64,000 bases of DNA, taken from the NCBI RefSeq assembly GCF_910592395.1, contig NC_088325.1, positions 1,858,001 through 1,922,000 on the forward strand. Direction: 5' to 3'. Of the stretch, positions 1-12,100 are shown piece by piece. The position numbers were made by a program, and so were the translations under genes. Under the pieces are notes generated by a model. It had not been told where the DNA came from and did not search any database. It saw only the letters and a list, made by a program, of their open reading frames with translations. How positions within the stretch are numbered: position 1 is the first letter of the stretch; each line of letters begins with the position of its first letter. Source of the stretch: Lineus longissimus. Its lineage: Eukaryota; Nemertea; Pilidiophora; Heteronemertea; Lineidae.

Positions 1-189
1 ACGTCCGCCCGGAAATGATTTCATATTCGGACGATGAGTTCGAAAAGATGTTGTCATCTTTGATCCAGACGTAACCAGTTGTTGCCGGAGTCGGGTTAGC
101 GATGATGAACAGTTCAAACGATGCCTCCTTGCCTATCTCACCCACCACGTCATACGTCATGCTGGCCTCTGGGTCTATTCTAGGAGAAA
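1..189 (-). CDS. Gene A Ig2, pair 3 (partial at window edge)
   Basis: The acceptor and the first part of an Ig2 exon (FSPRIDPEAS onward) are present. The remainder and its donor lie beyond the left edge. The B-strand cysteine is again replaced by phenylalanine. Confidence 0.8.
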
Positions 190-3100
190 CTGTGGGTGAA
201 AAGGAAGTGTTCAGTGGCCAATGCATAATGCAGTGTGCACTGCATCAGGGAAAGATTTTGTAAACGGATAAAAACTGTTAAGTTCTTTTCAGTCCTTCGC
301 CAGGACCTGCTGAGTATCTCGGCAGATATATTACAAAGAATGCAGAACCAAACTTACAATGCACAGTCAGGACTGCAGATGCCTGTCCCATCCCACCAAG
401 ATTCCAAGCCTTACAAGAGTACGTCCCACTCCTATCGTATGGTATGCGCACGAACTCGAAAAGCTTCCCATTCTGTGTGCTGGTCTCGGAGTCTTGGATA
501 ACCTGTTCCGCAGTGGAGCCGCTCTTCATCCAAAGCCACTGGTACCGCGAAATAATCTCTGATTGGTGGACGCTGACGCTGGTAGCACATTCAAACTGCA
601 CGAATTCATGTTCATTCACAGTAGTCTTATTGATTTTGACTTCAACATCAGGCGGAACTGAAAACAGAAGGTGTTACTGATTAATCTTAGGAAAGCCTAA
701 GAGATTGTTGCAGAATGTTAAAGCAAAGCTCTAGAGAGTTGGTTTTATATAGAAATCCAACCCATTTTGGCCAAATAATTAGGTATTGGAAGTTTGCATA
801 AAAGTGGAGGGCTGTTTGGCAAAGATTGCACTTCAAAGAATTTGAAAAGTGTTTATGAAACTGACCAGTGGGAATTACTACATGTATAGTCTGATATTTT
901 GAGAGAGATTTTGTGGTTGAAAATATGCCGGCTCATGATCGAGAGGTACACAGGCAGAATTGTCCATGCATGGATCATTGATGGGCCCATGGGTGGATGC
1001 ACTGATGGCCCATGGACTACCCAATGTTGGGAATTCCATCATAGGCCCACTGCCGTTGGTTCCCCTAAAAATGACCATATGCAGTAAAGTATAAACCCAT
1101 CGGAGTAGCAGTCCAGTCACCAAGTCTAACAGTCGATATATGATGGGGATTCTCCATCATCTATCCGTGGTTAGGCCTATGGATGGAACCTTGATAATCA
1201 ATCGCCATCATAGATCAATGGATGAACACTTTTTCCTGTGTAGTTGGTTTTCATTTGCGAAGTATCTGGTGCATCTAGAATTCAAGACAGATTACATTGT
1301 ATTTTGTATAACCCGATTCTTTTTCAACAAGTCGTGCCATATGAAACTTTAAACTCAACGACCCCCCTGTAAATCTACAAGATCCCCCTCGAAATTAAAA
1401 CTTGCATGATGGCTTCTTTGAAGCTGTACCAACAGGCGCACCCTTGTTTCTTCCCACTGACAAGGCTTATTATAAACCGCGAGATGCGGAATGCGAAATC
1501 GCGAGATGCCAACCTCGGTGGGAGAACCACCCGCCACAGAATGTGTTGCAAATATCAAACCTGAAAAGGCAAACATTCATGAGACCGAGGCTATAGCGGG
1601 GAGCTATCTCATCCATGGTAATCTCTCACAAACCAATTATGTTCTCGTCGATTCTTTTCTGTTGATATTTAAGTGAGATTCCATACTTGGCGTGAAGCTA
1701 CTCTTTTAATTGAGGGCCTGAGATGTGTTTAGTCTGTCACGTGCAGACTCATGCATTACATTTGTGAGTCTGCCTCACGATTGGCTCATAGTGGCTACAC
1801 ACTGGCAACCAATCGGGAGCTAATTCGTAAGGGACAACGTATATTACAGATAATGGTCGTCGATGTTTTATCATGAAATTTTATATTGAAATAAGCAGCA
1901 CGCGCATAACAAGGATCAAAGTCGTGTAACTTATGAATGAAACAGAAAACTTATAGGACAAACTAACAGTTAGCATTTCGTTCGCGTCGTATAGAACATT
2001 TAAAACGTATGAGTATATTCCGAGACGAAGATTGTGCCACGACAGAATCATGCTGCGAATAACACAAATTAAATCGTTTAGAATTAAGCCCACGCCAATG
2101 GCCGCTTTAGCGCCACTGACGTTGGTGCCTAATGGTATTAGGCTAGGATGTGTTATGATTTGTACGGCTACTCCTCCCCAGCCGGACGCTCGCGTCACGC
2201 CTATTTGTACAATAGCTTGACCAATCATTACCTTTCTTACATCGTAATGTATTGTGATAGTTTTGTATCTGTCATGTTTTAGTTCAGTTCAAATAAAGTT
2301 ATCTACACAGAGCATATTGGCCTCGAACTCCTTCTCTCTAACTATTCGATACATGAAGCCACACTATGAGATTCTTCTGGAACCCCATTCCTACCAAGGG
2401 ATTCAGAATTGACTATTAAGGTGGCCATTGAAATAGACCCATCTCCGTTGGGAAACCACTAACAACAGATGATACAACTTACCTGGTTTCAGAAGCTTAA
2501 ATTTGAAAACCTTCGCTTGAAATCCACTCGTTTTCACAGAGCACGTATAGTTCCCATAATCGGAGGATTTGACGTGTTCGGTGGCCAACTTGCTCGACGT
2601 CGGCCCGGAAATGATTTCATATTTGGGCGATGAGTTCGAAAGGATGTTGTCATCTTTGGACCAGACGTAACCAGTTGTTGCCGGAGTCGGGTTGGCGATG
2701 ATGAACAGTTCAAACGATGCCTCTTTGCCTATCTCACCCACCACGTCATACGTCATGCTGGCCTCTGGGTCTATTCTAGGAGAAACTGTGGGTGAAAAGG
2801 AAGTGTTCAGTGGCCAATGCATAATGCAGTGTGCACTGCATCAGGGAAAGATTTTGTAAACGGATAAAAACTGTTAAGTTCTTTTCAGTCCTTCGCCAGG
2901 ACCTGCTGAGTATCTCAGCAGATATATTACAAAGAATGCAGAACCAAACTTACAATGCACAGTCAGGACTGCCGATGCCTGTCCCATCCCACCAAGATTC
3001 CAAGCCTTACAAGAGTACGTCCCACTCCTATCGTATGGTATGCGCACGAACTCGAAAAGCTTCCCATTCTGCGTGCTGTTCTCGGAGTCTTGGATAACCT

Positions 3101-6100
3101 GTTCCGCAGTGGAGCCGCTCTTCATCCAAAGCCACTGGTACCGCGAAATATACTTTGATTGGTGGCGGACGCTGGTAGCACATTCAAACTGCACGGATTC
3201 AGTTTCATTCACAGTTGTCTTACTGATTTTGACTTGAACATCAGGCGGAACTGAAAACAGAAGGTGTTACTGATTAATCTTAGGAAAACGTTAGAGATTG
3301 TTGCAGAATGTTAAAACAAAGCTCTAGAGAGTTGGTTTTAAATAGAAATCCAACCCATTTTGGCCAAATAATTAGGTATTCGAAGTTTGCATGGTGGAAA
3401 AATGTTTGGCGAAGATTGCACTTGAAAGAATTTGAAAAGTGTTTAAGAAACTGACCAGTGGTAATTACTACATGTATAGTCTGATATTTTGAGGGAGGTA
3501 CATGTATTTGTAGTTGAAAATATGCCGGCTCATGATCGAGAGGTACACAGGCAGAATTGTCCATGCATGGATCATTGATGGGCCCATGGATGGATGCACT
3601 GATGGCCCATGCACTAACAGAAGGTGTTACTGATTAATCTCAGGAAAACCTAAGAGATTGGTGTAGCATGTTAAAGCAAGAGATTTGGTTTTAAATAGAA
3701 ATCCAACCCATTTTGGCCAAATAATTAGGTATTCGAAGCTTGCATAAAGGTGGAAGGCTGTTTTGCGAAGATTGCACTTCAAATAATTAGGTATTCGAAG
3801 CTTGCATAAAGGTGGAAGGCTGTTTTGCGAAGATTGCACTTCAAATAATTTGAAAAGTGTTTATGAAACTGACCAGGGGTACTTACCACATGTATAGTCT
3901 GATATTTTGAGGGAAATATTTGTAGTTGAAAATCTGCCGGCTCATGATCGAGAGGTACACAGGCAAAATAGTCCATGCATGGATCATTGATGGGCCCATG
4001 GGTGGATGCACTGATGGCCCATGGACTACCTATTGTTGGGAATTCCATCATAGGCCCACTGCCGTTGGTTCCCATAAAAATGGCCATATGCAGTAAAGTA
4101 TAAACCCATCGGAGTACCTATTGATGGGAATTGATGGAACGTTGATAATCAATCGCCGTCATAGATCTATGGATGAACACTTTTTCCTGTGCAGTTGGTT
4201 TTCATTTACGAAGTAGCTGGCACATCTAGAATTCAGGACAGATTACATTGTCTGTTGTATAACCCGATTCTTTTTCAACAAGTTGTGCCATATGAAACTT
4301 TAAACTCAACGACCCCCTGTAAATCTACAAGATCCCCCTCGAAATTAAAACTTGAATGGTGGCTTCTTTGAAGCTGTACCAACAGGCGCACCCTTGTTTC
4401 TTCCCACTGACAAGGCTTATTATAAACCGCGAGATGCGGAATGCGAAATCGCGAGATGCCAACCTCAGTGGGAGAACCACCCGCCACAGAATGTGTTGCA
4501 AATATTAAACCTGAAAAGGCGAACATTCATGAGACCGAGGCTATAGCGGGGAGCTATCTCATCCATGGTAATCTGTCACAAACCAATTATGTTCTTGTCG
4601 ATTCTTTTCTGTTGATATTTAAGTGAGATTCCATACTTGGCGTGAAGCTACTCTCTTAATTGAGTGCCTGAGATGTGTTTAGTCTGTCACGTGCAGACTC
4701 ATGCATTACATTTGTGAGTCTGCCTCACGATTGGCTCATAGTGGCTACACACTGGCCACCAATCGGGAGCTAATTCGTAAGGGACAACGTATATTACAGA
4801 GTTAGTCGTCGATTTTTTATCATGAAATTTGTTATTGAAATAAGCAGCACGTGCATAACAAGGATCAAATTCGTGTAATTTTATGAATGAAACAGAAAAC
4901 TTATAGGACAAACTAACAGTTAGCATTTCTTTCGCGTCGTATAGAACATTTAAAACGTATGAGTATATTCCGAGGCGAAGATTGTGCCACGACAGAATCA
5001 TGTTGCGAATAACACAAATAAAATCGTTTAGAATTAGGCCCACGGCATTGGCCGCTTTAGCGCCACTGACGTTGGTTCCTTATGGTATTAGGCTAGGATG
5101 TGTTATGATTTTTACGGGTATCAAAAAAAGGTGAACACATCGATTGAAAAAACATTGGAAATCCCGCGAGTGTGGCTTTACAAACAGCTTTTGGCCAATG
5201 TTCATACGATAAAGTAAAAAAAACACCACTGAGTCATATGAAACAGCGTATGATTGTTATTAAGCTCTTGTACCAGCTCGTACTGCATGCCATGCTCCCT
5301 CGCGGTAGAATGCAAGTGCAAGAAAATGATCCTAAATATGGCCTCTTCAAAATAGTTTGCGAAGTGAAACCTTCTTAGGGGAGAAGAAGCGGGGCGCCCG
5401 ATTAAGGTGGAGGAATTGGGATATGGAGTTTAGTTGCTATAGAGGCCCTGTCAGGGATTATCACTAAATCCCCTGAAAGTCAGTCGTCTGTTTGGACATA
5501 CATGTAGGTGCATGTAGCCTCTGTATTGTCTTCGGACACACTGCCATTGAATGTAGAATTTCGCGTCGTGCAGAAAATTTAAAACGTATGAGTATATTCC
5601 GAGGCGACGATTGTGCCACGACAGAATCATGTTGCGAATAACACAAATTAAATCGTTCAGAATTAAGCCCACGCCAATGGCCGCTTTAGCGCCACTGACG
5701 TTGGTTCCTAATGGTATTAGGCTAGAATGTACCCCGCCCCCGAGCCGGACGCTCGCGTAACCCCTATTTGTACAATAGTTTGACCAATCATTACCTTTCT
5801 TACATCGTAACGTATTGTGATAGTTTTGTATCTGTCATGTTTTAGTTCAGTTCAAATAAAGTTATCTAGCACAGAGCAGATTGGCCTCGAACTCCTTCTC
5901 TCTAACTATTCGATACATGAAGCCACACTATGAGATTCTTCTGGAACCCCATTCCTACCAAGGGATTCAGAATTGACTATTAAGGTGGCCATTGAAATAG
6001 ACCCATCTCCGTTGGGAAACCACTAACAACAGATGATACAACTTACCTGGTTTCAGAAGCTTAAATTTGAAAACCTTCGCTTGAAATCCACTCGTTTTCA

Positions 6101-9100
6101 CAGAGCACGTATAGTTCCCATAATAGAAGGATTTGACGTGTTCGGTGGCCAACTTGCTCGACGTCGGCCCGGAAATGATTTCATATTCGGACGATGAGTT
6201 CGAAAGGATGTTGTCATCTTTGGACCAGACGTAACCAGTTGTTGCCGGAGTCGGGTTGGCGATGATGAACAGTTCAAACGATGCCTCTTTGCCTATCTCA
6301 CCCACCACGTCATACGTCAAGCTGGCCTCTGGGTCTATTCTAGGAGAAACTGTGGGTGAAAAGGAAGTGTTCAGTGGCCAATGCATAATGCAGTGTGCAC
6401 TGCATCAGGGAAAGATTTTGTAAACGGATAAAAACTGTTAAGTTCTTTTCAGTCCTTCGCCAGGACCTGCTGAGTATCTCGGCAGATATATTACAAAGAA
6501 TGCAGAACCAAACTTACAATGCACAGTCAGGACTGCCGATGCCTGTCCCATCCCACCAAGATTCCAAGCCTTACAAGAGTACGTCCCACTCCTATCGTAT
6601 GGTATGCGCACGAACTCGAAAAGCTTCCCATTCTGCGTGCTGGTCTCGGAGTCTTGGATAACCTGTTCCGCAGTGGAGCCGCTCTTCTTCCAGAGCCACT
6701 GGTACCGCTCGATGCGCTCCGGGTAACCTCCGCTGGTAGCACATTCAAACCGCACGAATTCATGTTCATTCACAGTTGTCTTACTGATTTTGACTTGAAC
6801 ATCAGGCGGAACTGAAAACAGAGGTGTTACTGATTAATCTCAGGAAAGCCTAAGAGATTGGTGCAGCATGTTAAAGCAAAGCTCTAGAATGTTGGTTTTA
6901 AATAGAAATCCAACCCATTTTGGCCAAATAATTAGGTATTCGAAGTTTGCACAAAGGTGGAAGGCTGTTTTGCGAAGATTAAACTTCAAATAATTTGAAA
7001 AGTGTTTATGAAACTGACCAGTGGTAATTACTACATGTATAGTCTGATATTTTGAGGGAGATATTTGTAGTTGAAAATATGCCGGCTCATGATCGAGAGG
7101 TACACAGGCAGAATTGTCCATGCATGGATCATTGATGGGCCCATGGGTGGATGCACTGATGGCCCATGGACTACCTAATGTTGGGAATTCCATCATAGGC
7201 CCACTGCCGTTGGTTCCCCTAAAAATGACCATATGCAGTAAAGTATAAACCCATCGGAGTAGCAGTTCAGTCACCAAGTCTAACAGTGGATATATGATGG
7301 GGATTCTCCATTATCTATCCATGGTTGGGCCTATGGATGGAACGTTGATAATCAATTGCCGTCATAGATCCATGCATGAACACTTTTTCCTGTGTAGTTG
7401 TTTTTCATTTGCGAAGTATCTGGTGCATCTAGAATTCAAGACAGATTACATTGTATTTTGTATGACCCGATACTTTAAACTCAACGACCCCCTCTGTAAA
7501 TCTACAAGATCCCCCTCGAAATTAAAACTTGGATGGTGGCTTCTTTGAAGCTGTACCAACAGGCGCACCCTTGCTTCTTCCCACTGACAAGGCTTATTAT
7601 AAACCGCGAGATGCGGAATGCGAAATCGCGAGATGCCAACCTCGGTGGGCGAACCACCCATCACAGAATGTATTGCAGATATTAAACTTGAAAAGGCGAC
7701 CATTCATGAGACCGAGGCTATAGCGGGGAGTTATCTCATCCATGGTATTCTGTCACAACCAATTATGTTCTCGTCGATTCTTTTCTGTTGATATTTAACT
7801 GAGATTCCATACTTGGCGGAAAGCTATTCTCTTAATTGAGTGCCTGAGATGTGTTTAGTCTGTCACATGCAGACTCATGCATTACATTGGTGAGTCTGCC
7901 TCACGATTGGCTCATAGTGGCTACAAACTGGCAACAAATCGGGAGCTAATTCGTAAGGGACAACGTATATTACAGATAATGGCCGTCGATTTTTTATCAT
8001 GAAATTTGTTATTGAAATAAGCAGCACGCGCATAACAAGGATCAAAGTCGTGTAACTTATGAATGAAACAGAAAACTTATAGGACAAACTAACAGTTAGC
8101 ATTTCTTTCGCGTCGTATAGAACATTTAAAACGTATGAGTATATTCCGAGGCGACGATTGTGCCACGACAGAATCATGTTGCGAATAACACAAATAAAAT
8201 CGTTTAGAATTAGGCCCACGGCATTGGCCGCTTTAGCGCCACTGACGTTGGTTCCTTATGGTATTAGGCTAGGATGTGTTATGATTTTTACGGGTATCAA
8301 AAAAAGGTAAATTCATCGATTGAAAAAAACATTGGAAATCCCCGCGAGTGTGGCTTTACAAAAAGCTTTTGGCCAATGTTCATACGATAAAGTAAAAAAC
8401 ACACCACTGAGTCATACCAAACAGCGTATGAAACAGCGTATGACTGTTATTAAGCTCTTGTACCAGCTCGTACTGCATGCCAAGCTCCCTCGTGGTAGAA
8501 TGCAAGTGAAAGAAAATGATCCTAAATGTGGCTTCTTCAAAATAGTTTGCCAAGTGAAACCTTCTTAGGGCAGAAGAAGCGGGGCGCCCGATTCAGGAGG
8601 AGGACTTGGGATATGGAGTTTAGTTGCTAGAGGCCCTGTCAGGGATTATCACTAAATCCCCTGAAAGTCAGTCGTCTGTTTGGACACACATGTAGGTGCA
8701 TGTAGCCTCTGTATAGTCTTCGGACACACTTCCATTGAATGTAGAATTTCATGGCACCAGAAAAATGGTGATTGTTATGGTCCGGTGAAGTAGAAGATCT
8801 TGGGGCAGGCAGGAAAGTAATGATTACTCATCTCGCGATTTCTCAACAGATGTGGTCCTCCTGGTTTGACGTTACAAATGGCTCGGCTTAATAACGAACA
8901 GTCCAAATTCCGAGATATTGACACTCTTCTCTTATAAGAGCGATTTTCAGTGCTGCATTGACTTTTTCAACATACCGAAAACATCAAACTGGTTAGTGGC
9001 CATAACTCCCACATCTTACCCAACATATAATCTCAACCTGGTTGCGGCCTTTCGTTACAACTTCCCTATTATATACATTGTATTACATATCGTTCCGTCG

Positions 9101-12100
9101 TTTCGCTATCTCCTTTAAGGATGAATTTGTGTTCTGCATTGATATATATGTTTTTTTCAAACTTACCTAAAACGTTCAATCTCAGCCAGTCTCTGTCCTC
9201 TTGTCGATCAGCCTCACACAACCAATACCCACGGTCAAATGGTTGAACATTACTTAATTGAAAATTATAGTTATTCTTATCACATTGAGTGTTTGTTAAT
9301 CTCGATTTGTACCCCTTGAAAGCAACAGAGCAACCGTCGGTAATTTTTCTGTAAGGTAAAATAAAGGGTGGCAAACTGTGCCACCACCTCACATGCTTTA
9401 CATCGCTGGCGGTTCCACCCGCAATGTTACAACTCAGCGTTATCGTTTCTCCGAGGCGTGGACTTGAATTGCTGATGGTATTCGTTACCGTATAATCAAG
9501 AGAATCTGAAATTAGAAAATGAAGACGCGATCTTTTGTCAATGTACTCAGGCTAACACATTACGAAGTAACATTGTATTCTAAAACAACTGGGTTGGGAA
9601 TGAACCGCACATTACAGTGTAAATGCACTATGCGCCAATGAAGCCTCGTTTTGAATTCAGCGGTTTGGGTTAGGCAACCATTACCGCTTGGGTTAATGCA
9701 AAATGTGGAAGCATTTCAAAAACATTTAAAACCACATTATTCGACCTTTAATTTTGAGATGTTTGAGAATATAAATTGATACCTCCAGTGAGGTGGAACA
9801 CTTCTGTGGGAATTGATGATTATTCGAAAGAGAAAATTATGATACGACGGAGATGTTTTGAGTGGCTTCGCAGCGCTTCAGTAATTTTGGTTGTTATTTT
9901 TTGTAATATATGTCCTACATACGTCTGACCAACACTCAATTGATGTGGTCCTCCTGGTTTGACCTCACAGATAGCGCGGCATGATAAGGAACATTCCGAA
10001 TTTTATCGAGCGATTTTTAGTGCTGCATTGACTTTTTTAACATATCGAACTCATCAAATCTGGTATATGGCCATCACTCCAGCATCTCACCTAAAAAATG
10101 ATCACAATCTGATTGCGACCTTATTGATGACAACTTCCCGTTATCGTTCCGTCGTTTCACTATCTCCTTTAAGGATGAATTTGTGTTCTGCATTGATATA
10201 TGTATTTTTCTAACTTACCTAAAACATCCAATATCAGCCAGCTTGTGGCCCCTTGTCCATCAGCCTCACACAACCAACCCCCACGGTCCAAAGGTTGAAC
10301 ATTACTTAATTGAAAATTATAGTTATTCCTATCACATTGAATGTTTGTTAATCTCGATTTGTACCCCTTGAAAGCAACAGAGCAGCCGTCGGTAATTATT
10401 TCAAAAGGGAGAAAAATGGAGTTCCACTGGTGCCACCACCTCACATGCTTTACATCGCTGGCGGTTCCACCCGCAATGTTACAACTCAGCGTTATCGTTT
10501 CTCCGAGGCGTGGACTTGAATTGCTGATGGTATTCGTTACCGTATAATCAAGAGAACCTGAAATTAGAAAATGAAGACGCGATCTTTTGTCAATGTACAC
10601 AGGATAACACATTACGAAGTAACATTGTATTCTAAAACAACTGGGTTGGGAATGAACCGCACATCAGTGTAAATGCACTATGCGCCAATGAAGCCTCGTT
10701 TTGAAATCAGCAGTTTGGGTGAGGCAACCATTACCGCTTGGGTTGGTGCAAAATGTGGAAGCATTTCAAAAACATTTAAAACCTCATTATTCGACATTGA
10801 ATTTTGAGATGTTTGAGAATAGAAATTGATACCTCCAGTGAGGTTTCAATTCCCTACACAATGTCGACAAGGTGGAACACTTCTGTGGGAATTGATGATT
10901 ATTCGAACGAGAAAATGATGATACGAAGGTTGCCGCTGTTTTGAGTGGCTTCGCAGCCCTTCAGTAATTTTGGTTGTAATTTTTTGTAATATGTCCTACC
11001 CGCGTCTGACCAACAATCAATTGATGTGGTCCTCCTGGTTTGACCTCACAAATGGCGCGGCATGATAAGGAACATTCCGAATTATATCGAGCGATTTTGA
11101 GTGCTGCATTGACTTTTTTAACATACAGTGAGTGCTCTGGGTAGCCAAAGTGTAACTGATATCCAAAGTGACCCAGTTGCTGGCAGATTATAGCCTCGGT
11201 TTAGTATACCTGGTTAGCATAAACTTGGCTGCCCACTGACATAGATTCATGCATAATATGTCCTAGTTTACCTATATTAGGAATGTAAACAATAATAGTG
11301 CCATGCATGGAAAGTGAAGTTTGTCCATCTGAAATGTGCATTGAATTCACTATTGCAGTACAATAAATAAAATCACCCTCTCAACATCCCTAATCCATTG
11401 AATCAAGAATATCCAAATATCCAAACAATTATTTCATTCCATATTCCTTTTTTGGTCGAAAAATATAAATCAAAGTAAGGGTCACTGAATGAATATAGGC
11501 CTACAAAGGTGAAACATTGATAATCCAAAAGAAGTAAGAATATAATCCACCAAAGGAACAACAAAATAAATTTAACCTGTTCAGAAGAACTGTAACCAGG
11601 AAAGATGTAACAAAATTAACAAGGCAGGAAGCACTTGATCTTCACCACCACGTGTTTCATCATGGTTACTGTGGTCAATATGCTAATGAGCGGCTGATAA
11701 TGAGCTGGACAAGCAACATCAAAAATGTGATAGCCACTTCGTTGATGACCAGAAAGGGTGTAAATTGTACTCATTCACTACAGTAAGACATGGTCAACAC
11801 CATGGAATTGACCTTCTGCACTTGAAGTATCAGAAACAAAATCTATCCCTATTACAAGATCAAAGGAATATGCCGCCTTGCAAACAAGCAGCCTGCGGAG
11901 TTTGAGAGATTATAGCAGACAAGTGTATAAACAAATTAACCCAAATGTGTGTAATTAATCAAGCAGAAAGGTCCCTGTACCAGGCTGTATCATGATACCA
12001 TACACAAGTTGACCACCAAGAATGTTATTGACAGTTTAGTTGAGGGGGAGGGGGCTGTGCTGGGTGGACTCCAGCCATTCATAAGCCTCATACATCAAGG

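Noticed and set aside
1881-2228. Minus-strand frame of about 115 codons containing GQAIVQIGVTRASGWGG and a hydrophobic stretch, with shorter relatives in other module introns
   Set aside because: In most copies the first half is removed or shifted by deletions (the CCCCGCCCCCGAG variants) and only the intron-repeat part remains. No splice sites in phase with the receptor are seen. It could be an old gene fragment but is not supported as a gene.
8320-8568. Plus-strand frame of about 82 codons recurring at 33126-33362 and 48957-49205 (degenerate at 5172-5378)
   Set aside because: It lies in an intron block duplicated with the receptor genes. The start codon is not the same in each copy, the 5.2-kb copy is rearranged, and no domain is recognised. 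Recurrence alone does not show coding.
9959-10213. Plus-strand frames of about 85 codons next to each V exon (also 34774, 35852, 50591 and 52594)
   Set aside because: They cover the duplicated V intron and run up to the splice donor of the V exon on the other strand. They are explained by the V-exon duplication.
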